Source: Symbiodinium natans (Eukaryota > Sar > Dinophyceae > Suessiales > Symbiodiniaceae). From it: 64,000 bases of DNA. This document shows positions 31,599 through 41,709 of the stretch, in pieces. Position numbers and translations under genes: made by a program. The notes beneath the pieces were generated by a model that was not told the origin of the DNA, did not search any database, and saw nothing but the letters and a program-made list of their open reading frames with translations. Location of the stretch: positions 226,001 to 290,000 of the forward strand of contig CAJNDS010002705.1 in assembly GCA_905221605.1 (NCBI GenBank), in the 5' to 3' direction. Each line of letters begins with the position of its first letter. Position 1 is the stretch's first letter.

Positions 31599-31659
31599 TG
31601 CTCAGCTTGCCTGCTTCCTCAAGTCAATGCTGAATCATGCGAGGTAGGGTGTTGGGAAT

Positions 31660-31900
31660 CCACATTCGGGTTTGATTTGGCCGTTACGGTCGCAGACGCG
31701 ACCGGGGACGGATTTGAGCCCCCGCAATTTGCTTGTGCCACCATCAAGTTAACGCGCTGTGCGCGGCGGTTCTGGGCTTGTTTGGAAATATGTTCAAAGC
31801 TCTGTGGCCCTAATCCGGGCTGACCCTAGATGCCCCACTTCGAATTATTATAGGGCCCAGTCGAAGAGAAGAAGCGAAGTACCCAGATGCTTTGTGGTTT
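31660..31900. other. Unique spacer, no supported RNA or gene
   Basis: The inverse strand contains a B-box-like GGCTCAAATCC and a weak A-box-like motif 20 bp away, too close for a tRNA. A plus-strand frame (EEAKYPDALWFAFCGF) is open near 31,861-31,910. Confidence 0.25.
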
Positions 31901-32239
31901 GCATTTTGTGGGTTCTCGGGTTTAGGTCCCATAAGGACTCTGACTCGAAACCCCCAACCCGAAACCCACACACCTCAAACCCTAAACTCCAAACTCCAAA
32001 CCCTAAACCCTAAACCCTTATCCCTAAACCCTAAACCCTTTCAACAGCAACATGGAGCAAAGGATTTCAGAAACCCCACGGTAGTTCTGAGGGTTTAGGG
32101 TTTACAGGGTTTGTTTAGGGTTTAGGGTTTGGGGTTTAGGTTCGGATTTATGGCTGATATACCTTGATAGGGATTACAGTAGTACAGGGTTTATTTTCGG
32201 CGGTTGGGGTTTAGGGCTTCGGCTTTTGAGATCCTTTTG

Positions 32240-32310
32240 GTTTAGGGTTTAGGGTTTAGGGTTCAGGGTTCAGGGTTCAGGGTTTAGGGTTTAGGGTTTA
32301 GGGTTTAGGC
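32240..32310. repeat. ITS, TTTAGGG with TTCAGGG run
   Basis: The unique 5' flank GAGATCCTTTTGGTTTAGGG matches that of the block at 35,417 (GAGATCCTTTTGGCTTAGGG), so the two ITS share a common junction. Confidence 0.9.
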
Positions 32311-32561
32311 TTCCATCTTAAGCCTCATTTGTGGCCTTCTGCCCTCTTTTTTCGAGGGGGTTCCGAGGTTCCTCATAAGAGCCGGAAGCACTGAACCCCC
32401 AAAAACTCTAACACCCAATGGTTTCGGGTTTAGGGTTTAGGGTTTAGGGTTTAGGGAGGGTCTAGGGTTTAGGGTTTAGCCATTTTGGGTAGCCGGTAGC
32501 AGGTGCAGGCTCCGGACTCCAGCCGCACTCCCCCGCGCCCGAAGGCGCGCGGAGAGAGGGT

Positions 32562-32775
32562 TTAGGGTTTATATGGTTTAGGGTTTATGGTTCAGGGTTT
32601 GGGGTTTAGGGTTTAGGGTTTAGGGCTTCGGGTTTGGCCCGGAGGCGTGCAGAGAGAGGGCCTAGGGTTCAGGGTTCAGGGTTCAGGGTTTAGGGTTTAG
32701 GGTTTAGGGTTTAGGGTTTAGGGTTCAGGGTTCAGGGTTCAGGGTTTAGGGTTTAGAGTTTAGGGTTCAGGGCTT
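32562..32775. repeat. ITS, TTTAGGG/TTCAGGG, interrupted by a duplicated flank
   Basis: The 23-bp flank ending GGAGAGAGGG (32,538-32,560) recurs, slightly changed, at 32,638-32,660 with TTTAGGG units between and after. The array continues with alternating runs of TTTAGGG and TTCAGGG. Confidence 0.92.
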
Positions 32776-32793
32776 ACACCGACCGACTACCAG

Positions 32794-32936
32794 CTATGGT
32801 CTGTCTGATTTTCTTAAAGCGGCAGACGATATAAAGGGACTGCCAAATAATAGCACAGATTTGGAATTAAGGATATTTCAAGATTTCTCCAAAAAAATGT
32901 CAGTTTCCAGATTGTTTGTGGAGCACATTTGGCGGG
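32794..32936 (+). CDS. Best AT-rich open segment, possible exon
   Basis: ACTACCAG precedes and CGGG/GTTTAT follows 47 full codons. The frame includes YGLSDFLKAADDIKGLPNNS, TDLELRIFQDFSKKMSVSRL and FVEHIW. It stays open to about 33,013, roughly 80 codons, although the base composition here is AT-rich and would favour stops. The alternating hydrophobic/charged pattern looks like a folded helical domain. I do not recognise the family, and no ATG precedes it. Confidence 0.4.
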
Positions 32937-32960
32937 GTTTATCTAAACCTGAACCCTGTC

Positions 32961-33129
32961 AAGGAGGGACCCCGAAAAGGAACCTTGGGGGTTTCTTGGG
33001 GCTGATTTAGGGGATATTTAGGTATATAGGGACTATATAAGATATATATATATATATATATATATGTATATGTATATAATGATTATATAGGGGAATAAGA
33101 TTAAGGGCCCCTTCTGAAGGTCCCTCCTT
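32961..33129. mobile_element. MITE-like family K, copy K1 with (TA)n core
   Basis: AAGGAGGGACC and GGTCCCTCCTT are inverted termini. Left and right interiors match K2 (11,636-11,742) in inverse orientation. A (TA)n tract at about 33,040-33,075 enlarges the middle. A related piece occurs at 36,236-36,322. Confidence 0.7.
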
Positions 33130-33222
33130 ATATATACCCCATACCCGAAACCTAAACCCTAACCCCTCGCAGCGGTGTTGAGCAGGGGTTTTGCAGGGTT
33201 TATGGTCTATCCAGGGGAAGAT

Positions 33223-33382
33223 ACATGGCCCCTTAAGATGGTCTGCAAGGGTTCTGAACCCTAAACCCTAAACCCTAAACCGTAAACCCTAATCCCTGTA
33301 TGAGCCCTTGGGTGTTATAGGGTTGACAGGGGGTATGTGAGGGTTCCCCAGTAAAGGGCTCTGAATGAGGGGCCATGTACCC
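33223..33382. mobile_element. MITE-like family M, copy M4, with internal CCCTAAA array
   Basis: TACATGGCCCCTTAA and GAGGGGCCATGTA form inverted ends. CTGTATGAGCCCTTGGGTG matches M3. CCCTAAA units fill 33,256-33,297. Confidence 0.65.
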
Positions 33383-33862
33383 TAAGGGTTTAGGGTTTAG
33401 GGTCTAAGTCTAAGGTTCCTTGTTCTCCTTTTCTTAATGCCGGGATCCCATGAAGCAAACAAGGGTATCTGTTCTTCTCCCGAGGGTTTAGGGTTTAGGG
33501 TTAGGGCCTTAAACGCTGCGCCCTGAGCTCGAGATCTAGTAGTTTGTGCAAGGAACGCATCTAAACAAGTGCTTCCAAAAGCCTCCCTCAAGGCACTCAT
33601 GTTGTCGAAGCCGCCCAAATCCCCAAACCCTGAACTCTAGCGAATGAAGCCCTCACCCCTACATAAAACCCCCTTGGACAACCCGAAACCTAAACCCTAA
33701 ACCCTAAACCCTAAACCCTAAACGCTAGTACCCTCCCAAGCTCTAAGCCCGGAGCTTCGCCGCTGAAGTTCTGGCCTCTCAGGCCACCCATCGCAGGCTA
33801 CGTGCCGTTTAGGGCGTAGGGGTTTAGGGTTTTGGGTTTGGGGTTTAGGGTTAGGGGTCGAG

Positions 33863-34021
33863 GCTGCTTGACCAAAAGCAACAGTGGCTGCGCTGCTTGG
33901 TGTTGCTGACTCGCTGCTCAGAGAAGTCGGGCGGAGCTGAAGATGAAGAAGATGAGAAAGACACCCGGGGAAGCCTTTTCCACAATGCCCAGGCTCTTCC
34001 TATCTGTCAGACTGTCAGGAT
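33863..34021 (+). CDS. Candidate exon with acidic stretch
   Basis: A frame of 52 codons runs from GGGTCGAG to AGGAT/GTAAGC, a near-consensus donor. It includes LDQKQQWLRCLVLLTRCSEK, then an acidic run GGAEDEEDEKDTRG and LFHNAQALPICQTVRM. A second frame is also open for part of it (RSRAELKMKKMRK). Unknown function. Confidence 0.35.
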
Positions 34022-34366
34022 GTAAGCTTAGGGCTCGGGAGGGTGGTTTAGGCTTTTTTCCGGAATTCCGCGCACCTCTTCCTGCTAAGGACCGCTAATA
34101 CAACTAAACCCAAAGCCGCGCCTTCTGATAACTTGCAGCATAGAGCACACCCAAACTTACTAAGCCAGTAGTTGAACTTCATGAACCTTTTGGGTTTCCT
34201 TATTACTTAGTATGAATACCAAAGTTAATCTTTTTGTTTTCCTTACTCAGTAGGAATACTAAAGTTAAACCCTTTTGGTTCCTTCGGTTATTCGGAGAAG
34301 TAAGATTAAACCACAACCCCTTCAACCCTTAGGCTCCTAGGTGGCTTCACCAAGAGTTACAGTACT

Positions 34367-34492
34367 TGGGATGTTCACCCCCTATACTAGCAGTCCTTAA
34401 ACGGCATTCTAGTACCCCCCGTTATAATACTAAACCCTAAACCCAAACCCTGAACCCTGTTAAGGACTGTTGGTATAAGGGGCAACATCCCC
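34367..34492. mobile_element. MITE family C, copy C1, with internal CCCTAAA units
   Basis: TGGGATGTTCACCCCCTATA and GGTATAAGGGGCAACATCCC are inverted ends shared with 54,602-54,701. Between ACAATATTATAACGGG-type sequence and TTAAGGACTG lie about four telomeric units (34,431-34,459). Confidence 0.72.
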
Positions 34493-34844
34493 AAAAGTTT
34501 CACTGGTCGCAGGCATCGCTGTTCAGCGTCCTCCTTGACACCTTGCCCTCCGGCCCCGCCGGGCTCTGGGCTTTCTTTGGGGGCTGAGGGCTCTGAGAGT
34601 TCAGGGGGCCAAGGGCCAACGGAGTCAATGATTGGGGGGTTTAGGGTTTAGGATTTAAGATTTAGGGCTATAGTAGCAATCCTGAACCGCCTACTAGACA
34701 AGACTCAAAGGGCCATCAGGTGTTTGCACTCCTATCCCTCCCCCAGGTCGCAGATCAGTGCCCCTAAACCAGGGACTTAGATTAGACCATAAACTCTAAA
34801 CCCTTAACCCTTAAACCCAAAACCCTAAACCCTAAACCATTTTC

Positions 34845-35055
34845 GGTGTGGCCTTCGCAGCCCGCGCAGTGCTGTCCAACGGCATTGCTGTCCAATCTCA
34901 CGCGGACAGGCGCCCGACAGCAGATCTCTGAAGAAAGCGGTCGTGGCGCTGCCAGTGACTGGGCACTGGCACACCCTGTCGAGGATCGTGCTCTGTGGTT
35001 CGAAAAATGATCGGATGAGTGCGATTTGGCGCAATGATTGAGTTTCTTGCTGCAA
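34845..35055. other. Unique segment open on both strands
   Basis: A minus-strand frame of 76 codons (with TTAFFRDLLSGACPREIGQQ) and a plus-strand frame of about 46 codons after CCTTCGCAG are both protein-like. I cannot decide the coding strand. Confidence 0.25.
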
Positions 35056-35316
35056 CTCTAAACCCTAAGCCCTAAACCCCAAACCCTAAGCCCTGAACCC
35101 TCTCTCCGCCTCGAGCCCCAAACCCTAAACCCTCAACCCTAAACCCTAAACCCTAAACCCCAAACCCCAAACCCCAAACCCTAAACCCTAAACCCTAAAC
35201 GCTACACCCTGTTTAGAAGCCCTGAGCTGCCTCCACGAAGGTGAGCCTGGAGAGCCTCGTGGACCGAAATAGGCGCCTGCAGACCTTGAGAGCTTAGGGG
35301 GGTTTAGGGTTTAGGG

Positions 35317-35393
35317 TTTGGGGTTTGGGGTTTGGGGTTTGGGGTTTGGGGTTTGGGGTTTGGGGTTTGGGGTTTGGGGTTTGGGGTTTGGGG
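35317..35393. repeat. Homogeneous TTTGGGG array, about 11 units
   Basis: A pure run of the variant TTTGGGG between TTTAGGG units on its left and unique sequence on its right. About 25 bp later a TTTAGGG array (35,417-35,500) begins. Confidence 0.95.
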
Positions 35394-35537
35394 CCTTCAG
35401 CTTCCGAGATCCTTTTGGCTTAGGGTTTAGGGTTTAGGGTTTAGGGTTTAGGGTTTAGGGTTTAGGGTTTAGGGTTTAGGGTTTAGGGTTTAGGGTTTGG
35501 TGTTTGGGGTTTGGGGTTTGGGTTTGTGGTTTAGGGT

Positions 35538-35682
35538 TTGGGGGGGGAGGGGGGGGTGGGGGGGGGGGGGGGAGGGGGGGGGGGAGGGGGGAGGGGGGGG
35601 GGGAGGGGGGGGGGGGGGGGGGGAGGGGGGGGGGGGGGGGGGGGGGGAGGGGGGGGGGGAGGGTGGGGGGGGGGGGGGGGGG
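35538..35682. repeat. G-rich tract (GGGGGGGA-type), 145 bp
   Basis: Long G runs with scattered A and T. It grows out of TTTGGGG units and ends exactly where the family G element (GGTACCCC) begins, replacing that element's left terminus. Confidence 0.9.
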
Positions 35683-35779
35683 TACCCCTTTACCTGGTTG
35701 TGGTTCTGGGTTCCCTTATAAAGTAACCTACCCCATTAAAAGGGTGCCCGTATTATACATGGTTGTTGAGCTACTCAAG
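35683..35779. mobile_element. MITE family G, copy G3 (left end lost)
   Basis: GGTACCCCTTTACCTGGTTG, GGGTTCCCTTATAAAGTAAC, AAAAGGGTGCCCGTATTATA and GAGCTACTCAAG follow the order of copy G2 at 63,728. The first 15-20 bp of the expected terminus are replaced by poly-G. Confidence 0.6.
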
Positions 35780-36560
35780 CTTTAGGTCTTAGGGCTTAGG
35801 GCTCAGGGACTTCGACAGTCTGGGACTAATAGGGACTTGGGGAGTTGGAGAGGTAGGGTTTTGGGGAGTTTGGAGTTTGGCTGTTGAGGTTCGAAACCCT
35901 TAACCCTTTCCCTTAACCCTGTAAAGCCTTGCGAACTTGCATGGATACCTACGCCGTAGCGCTTCGAAGAGGATCGTCTGACATGCGCGGGACAGAAATC
36001 TCGTTATTTGTAGTTGTAGTAGAGTAGTCATAGTACTAGTACCAGGACTTCGTAAGTAGTAAACCCTAAACCCGAACCCCAAACCCCAAGCCCTGAGTAG
36101 GAGGCCTTAAGCCTTAAGCCCTGGATGTAGGAGCCTGTTTACAGGGTTCAATGGGATTGCATTGTGGGGCTTGGGGCTGCTTGGGATTTAGGGTTCAGGC
36201 GTCTGTGTTCTCCCACAGCCTTACCAAGTCTTCCCAAAACTCTATATAAAACAGGTAGCCCCAAGATATCCCCCATATAACTATGGCTCCTAGATTCCCT
36301 TGTAAGGGCCCCTCCTTCAGTCCCTGAAACAGGGCCGACCGTTGTCCCGCTGACCTTCCGTTTAGTCCTTGAAGGGCCTGCCGGCGCTCCGATGACCTGC
36401 TGACATGCCCCTAAACCCTAAGCCCTAAACCCTAAGCCCCTTATCCCTGAACCTTGAACCCAACGCCGGCAAGCACAAAGCAACCTCGGCAGTGCTCCCG
36501 GAACCCGAAACACGAAACACACTAAGCCCTAAGCCCTAACCCTAAATCCTAAACCCTAAG

Positions 36561-36658
36561 CCCCGACACCGGGCCCTTGCGCAATCCTGGGAGGTCGTCC
36601 AGCGCCCCTTGCACAGCACCACGCCGCACGCCGCGCCGGGAGCCCGACTGTCGCGGGC
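36561..36658 (+). CDS. Candidate exon, very G/C-rich third positions
   Basis: From CCCTAAG to CGGGC/GTGAGC the frame reads RHRALAQSWEVVQRPLHSTT and on to PHAAPGARLSR. More than four fifths of third positions are G or C, the strongest such bias in the window, and the donor is near consensus. Function unknown. Confidence 0.35.
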
Positions 36659-36803
36659 GTGAGCAGCAGAAGATCCAGGGCAGACCAGTAGGGGACACCC
36701 TAAACCCTAAAAGCCCTCAACCTGAATCCCTAATCCCGAATAGACCCTCAACTTGGCCTAAACCCTAAACCCTAAACCCTAAACCTTAAACCCTACACCT
36801 TAG

Positions 36804-36912
36804 CTGCGCTCCGGATGGAAACTTGTTTAGAGGCCTCCGAAATCCCCGGGGATGGGTTGCAGACCTAGGGGCCCCAAAGGTCCCCCGGAAAAGAGGTCGC
36901 CACCCGAAACGG
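36804..36912 (+). CDS. Candidate exon, basic
   Basis: From CACCTTAG the frame stays open for 36 codons, CAPDGNLFRGLRNPRGWVAD then GAPKVPRKRGRHPKR, to CGG/GTTTAG, where a TTTAGGG block starts. Its phase is compatible with the segment ending at 36,658. The intron would begin with a telomeric repeat. Confidence 0.3.
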
Positions 36913-37394
36913 GTTTAGGTTTAGGGTTTAGGGTTTAGGGTTCAGGGTTCAGGGAAACTTTAGAAGCTTGACTTCTGATGCACTTTTGGACCCCTCTTTT
37001 TGATGAGACAGGCCCTCAGGGCCCGTAGGACTCGTGCGATGTGAGGGGCTTGGCTTTGGCTAACTCTGGTTGCGGCCTCGTTTCGAGTAGCTCTTGGCCG
37101 GAATTGGGGTGTCTGCACGTCCGCAGAACTCAGGCGTTCAGCTGACCCATGTTGCACCCTAGGCTCCTAAACACTAAACCCTAAAATCCTAAACCCTAAA
37201 CCCTAAACCCTAAATCCTATAAACCCGAAAATCCTAAACCCTAAAATCCTAAACCCTAGGACGGTACACCCTTCAAGCCATGAGGCCCTGCCCCCGATTT
37301 CCGACAGACGGAGGAGTCGCGGGAAGGGATTGGGGTCAAAGTTGCCTCGTCCCACAACGGTTCGGGTTTAGGGTTTGGGGTTTGGGGGTTAGGG

Positions 37395-37475
37395 GGTTAG
37401 GGTTTAGGGTTTAGGGTTTAGGGTTTAGGGTTTAGGGTTTAGGGTTTAGGGTTTAGGGTTTAGGGTTTAGGGTTT
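37395..37475. repeat. ITS, TTTAGGG, about 11 units
   Basis: A pure array. Its left neighbours are TTTGGGG/TTAGGGG variants. CCCTAAA and CCCTAAAAT units lie at 37,170-37,258. Confidence 0.93.
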
Positions 37476-37795
37476 ATGCTTTCGGGTGGCACCCCTCAGA
37501 AACCCCCCCCCAAAAAAATAGCCCCCCCCCGCCCCCCTCCATCCGCCCAGCAACCCCCCAGATTCTAATTTCCCGAGCATGCTCGTCACAGCCCTCCAAA
37601 CCCTGAACCCGACACCCTAAACCCTCAACCCCTACAGCTCCAAACCAGTATAGAACGGGCGTGTTCCCTGCTTGTCTGCGCTCTTGTGGATGCGCTGACG
37701 CAAGCTCCTTGCGTCCGCTTGTGAAGGTTGAATTGGTTGGTTCGGGGTTTAAGGGTTAAGGGTTTAGGGTTTTTGTGTTCTGGCCTAAAGGTTTC

Positions 37796-37940
37796 TACTC
37801 GGAGGTTCATGGTACTCATTGGCCCAATTATCTCTGTACTGAAATAAACCCTATTATATCCAAATATTTGGGCACTTCAGGGGCTTATAAGCGGGGTTAT
37901 AACTACAGTTATCATTGGCTTAATACCACGAACCCAAGTA
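37796..37940. mobile_element. MITE family A, copy A9 (145 bp, diverged)
   Basis: TACTCGGAGGTTCATGGTAC at the left and CGAACCCAAGTA at the right retain the family A plan with several substitutions, making this the oldest-looking copy. Confidence 0.75.
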
Positions 37941-38234
37941 GGTCTAGAGTTTGGTGTTCAGGGTTGAAGGTGTACCTCCGGGGAAATTGGAAGTTCGGAA
38001 TTTAGGCTTTGGCGGCCCATCTTGGATTCTCCGGTTTCAGGTCGCCCTAAACCCCAAACCCTAAACCCTAACCCCAAACCCTAAACCCTAAACCCTAAAC
38101 CTAAACCCTACGGGTACAGAGTTGAAAAGCTTGGGCATAGGGTGTCAGTGCCATGGGTTTTAGGAGTTGCGGATAGCACGGAGGACTGGCAGCGCGCCAA
38201 CGAGTTCAGGCAGAGAAGGCAGGGCCGAGCTTCT

Positions 38235-38315
38235 TTGGGGTTTAGGGTTTAGGGTTTAGGGTTTAGGGTTTAGGGTTTAGGGTTTAGGGTTTAGGGTTTA
38301 GGGTTTAGGGTTTGT
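38235..38315. repeat. ITS, TTTAGGG, about 11 units
   Basis: A pure array after a unique segment (38,165-38,235) that has a coil-like open frame (STEDWQRANEFRQRRQGR). Confidence 0.93.
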
Positions 38316-39242
38316 TTGAACCCTGTCTTTCTAGGGGCCCAGCAGAACTCACGTATGCAGGGTTCCCGGATCTCAGGTTCCAAGAACAGAACCGTGATCT
38401 AACCTGGGATGATGGCTGTATACCTACTTCGCTTTAAGGTTGTAGGCTTCTGGAAATTTGATTTGACCAATAAGGGTACCCATTCTTTTGTCTCAAAGGT
38501 TGCTGGGGAACTTAGTAGTGCTTGCATCGTTTGTTGCACACTTCATCGGAAAGGGATCCTGCCTTTCTTACCTTGCAGGGTTTAGGGATTAAGGGTTGAA
38601 GGGTTCAAGGGTCTAAGGGTTTAAGGGTTCAAGGGTTTAGGGGTCTAGGGTTAGTTTAGGTTAGCGCAAGCATCTTTCTCCTGTCATGTGCTCGTGGTGC
38701 TTTGAACCCTCAACCATAAAGACCCTAAATCCTACACCCCAGTAATAAAGGGAGGGGTGTCTGGGGGCGGGGGGTGGTGGGGGGGGGGGGGAAAGAACCC
38801 TAGGGATTTGGGTGGCATCCAGAAGTTCGGTGAAGGGCAGTAGTATAGCGGACCTTCTTGCGGGGACCACGTACCCTAAGCCCTAAACCCTGGAATATTT
38901 GAGGAACCCAAAAATGGAAGATGTTCCGGTGACCTGGTGATCAACCCTACACCATAAGCCCTCGAACCTACAGCCTGAGCACTTCGGCCAGGTAGCTAAC
39001 ATCGCAATCCCGAATGCTCCCTGACAGTGAGAAACTGCGCAAGTCTCCCTTTAGAGCTTTCACCATGTTCCAGGAACAGCCATTATGACTTTCTAGGCGT
39101 TCCAGGAGCAGTGACAGTTTTGTGTTTACCCAACAACCAGCGCCGAAGGAGCGGCGCCCGAACCTATCCAGAGCTAGGCCCAAAACCCCAAACCCCCAAA
39201 ACTCCCACTGATTGGTTCATGAACCCTCCTAAGCCCCTACCC

Positions 39243-39371
39243 CAAAACCCTAAAACCCTAAAACCCTAAAACCCTAAAACCCTAAAACCCTAAAACCCTA
39301 AAACCCTAAAACCCTAAAACCCTAAAACCCTAAAACCCTAAAACCCTAAAACCCTAAAACCCTAAAACCCC
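39243..39371. repeat. Octamer array CCCTAAAA, about 15 units
   Basis: A pure run of the 8-mer CCCTAAAA, followed by CCCCAAA/CCCCAAG variants at 39,372-39,520. It is a locally amplified slippage product of the telomeric heptamer. Confidence 0.95.
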
Positions 39372-40265
39372 AAACCCCAACAAAAAGGCCCCCTCCCTTG
39401 CAGGGGGCGGCAAAACTTGGAGCAGCAGCTCGTCCGAAAGTCTTGGCGCGCCTCTGAAACCCCAAACCCCAAGCCCCAAGCCCCAAACCCCAAGCCCCAA
39501 ACCGTAAACCCCAAACCCCAAACCGAAACGGCCACAGCACCCCAAAAGAACCCTCAGGCCCCAAAGTTGATGTCAATTCAGGGTTTGGGGTTTAGGGTTT
39601 AGGGTTTAGGGTCTAGGGTTTAGGGTTTAGGGTTTAGCGTTTGTTCAGAGCACTTCCAGTCTCAGAAAGTGGCCTGAAGAGTTAGAACAGGGTTTGGGGG
39701 ATTATTATCGTATAATTACAAAGGGACCACAAGAGAATACTACTAGTAAGTATTCGGACCCCTATAGGAAGCCTTTGTTGTTTCGGGTTTAGGGTTTGAG
39801 GCTAGAACTGCTAGAACAGTGGAGTGTCGCAAGCCCTAAAGCCTTAACCCCCCGCGCCGGATGGCAAAAGAACGCCCAGCACAACCCTAAACCCTAAGCC
39901 CTAAGCCCTAAGCCCTAAACCCTAAAGGCAGCAGCAGAAGCTGGAGAGGAAGCCTGGCATCAGGACCCGTTCCTTTGTTTTCAATGGGGCGTAGGGCCGT
40001 GTAAGGGCATAGGGTTAGGGGTGGCGTAAGATTCTCCGGGTGTCTCTCAGTTACAGTTGGGGCTTAGGGTTAGTAGGTACCTTACATGGGCACCTGCGCC
40101 AAAAACACTTTCGGAAATCCTCACAGAATCCGAGACAGATTCAAAAGGAGGACCTGTAGAGCACACGGTTTGGGGGTTTGGGGTTCGGGGCTTGAGGCTT
40201 ACCAGTGTTCAGGTCCTTATCAGGGTTCAGGTTATAGGGTTTTGGTGGGAATCGTTTCCTTCAGA

Positions 40266-40404
40266 CTTGCAATGAGACTTGGCAATTCACCTATGCAGAC
40301 TTCGTTTGGTTTCTCTGGCAAGGCGGCATTCAACGGCGATGATACACACGGGGCTCCTTTGGAGAGGGAGGGGTGGGCATTCTGCCCTTTACAGGAGGAC
40401 CCTG
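40266..40404 (+). CDS. Candidate exon
   Basis: TCGTTTCCTTCAG is a good acceptor. The following frame is open for about 46 codons with LAMRLGNSPMQTSFGFSGKA and THGAPLEREGWAFCPLQ, up to the CCCTACA/CCCTAAA units at 40,405. No family recognised. Confidence 0.28.
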
Positions 40405-41169
40405 CACCCTAAACCCTACACCCTAAACCCTAAACCCTAAACCCGGGAGTTGAAACTCACGCCTTGCTATTCCGCAGGGTTATTCAGCAAAGGATGGCCC
40501 AAACTTCGGCCCCTCTCCCCCCTTGGGGGTTCTTGCGACTCCTACTTTGTACCTCCCCGATCCTCCAAGAAACGAAGTCAATCCTAACCCTAAACCCTAA
40601 ACTTTAAGGCTGAAGATGCAAGCCTCAGACCCTAAGCCCTAAACCCCTGCAACCTTCAAACCTGGGAGAGAAGCGCTTAGAACCCTAAAGCCCTTAAACC
40701 TAAGGCCAACTTACTCTACCACATTGCGCTCCAGGCCCTAAACCCTAAGCCCTAAGCCCTCTAAACCCTATAAGCCATAAACCCCAAATCCTAAACCCAA
40801 ACCCCCAAGAGCCGGAAGGGTCCCCAGCCGGAGCAGCAGCCGCCAAACGCCAGTCTCGGAGGCAGTGTTCCTTCAACCCTAGACCCTAGACCCTAGACCC
40901 TAAACCCTAAACCCTAAACCCTAAACCCTAAACCCTAAACCCTAAACCCTAAACCCCCACAACCCTCCACCCTAAACCCTGCAGGGTTTGAGGTTCAGAT
41001 GCTTTTGGGGTGGTGGGCGGGCTTTGGGCTGGTTAACCCAACCCGAGCCGGCCTCCAGACGCACCAGGCCAGACATAGGCCGAGTCAGCAATTGTCACTG
41101 TACATAGATATGCATATACAACCCTAAACCCCGCCGCTCGTGCGCATGGTCCTAGGCCCTGGAACAAAA

Positions 41170-41475
41170 TGACTCAAGTGTCCCAAGTGACCAAGTGAAT
41201 GAGGTGTCCCGGTCTTCTCCAAGTGTCCCAAATGACGCCGAAAGACCCAAATCTGAGCCAAGTCACACCAAGTCCCAAGTCTGTCTTGGGTGTCACAAGG
41301 TCACCTAGGTACCACAAGAGAGCCTTGTAACACAACACAGGAAGTGACCCAAGTGTCCCAAGTGACCCAGGGTGATGCTAGTGCCTGTGCGCCGCAAATT
41401 GTAAGTGACGTGACCCAAGTGATCCAAGCAACCCAAGTGTTCCCAGTTCTCCCAAGTATTTCAAGTGCCCTAAAG
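41170..41475. repeat. Degenerate decamer minisatellite CCCAAGTGAC / CCCAAGTGTC
   Basis: Imperfect 10-bp (sometimes 5-bp) units such as CCCAAGTGTCCCAAGTGACC repeat over about 300 bp. The overlapping 137-codon frame starts at GTG and its first half is this repeat (VTQVSQVTQ), so it is not a supported gene. Confidence 0.8.
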
Positions 41476-41709
41476 CTGAACCCCTACGCGACTCAACTGT
41501 CCGAAGCACAACTCATAGGTGGCCCCAGAGACGAGTTTCATATCAAGTTCGTTCATCTAAACCGCCGTGCATCAAGAACACATGTTGCTTTGTACAAAAA
41601 GAAGGCCGAACACCACGAAAGTTGCAAGTGGCCGGTCTTTTGGCGGGTAGGTCTGCAGACTACTGCGCGCTCACAAAGCGCAGTTCCGTTCGGCATGCCC
41701 TAAATCCGA

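Noticed and set aside
31680-31760. Possible tRNA or tRNA-derived SINE on the minus strand
   Set aside because: A B-box-like GGCTCAAATCC is present, but the A-box-like motif is only about 20 bp away, arms do not pair as a cloverleaf and there is no SINE copy elsewhere.
35497-35785. Gly-rich proteins at 35.5 kb and 60.9 kb, Pro-rich at 47.0 and 61.1 kb
   Set aside because: Homopolymer-derived. Length and frame depend on uncertain G/C run lengths.
38968-39183. Protein-like minus-strand frame (71 codons)
   Set aside because: Plus-strand frames over the same bases are equally open and protein-like, so no strand can be chosen. It shows how misleading open frames are here.
41290-41703. 137-codon frame
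   Set aside because: Begins at GTG, unlikely as a eukaryotic start. Its first half is the decamer minisatellite and the second half has no recognisable domain.
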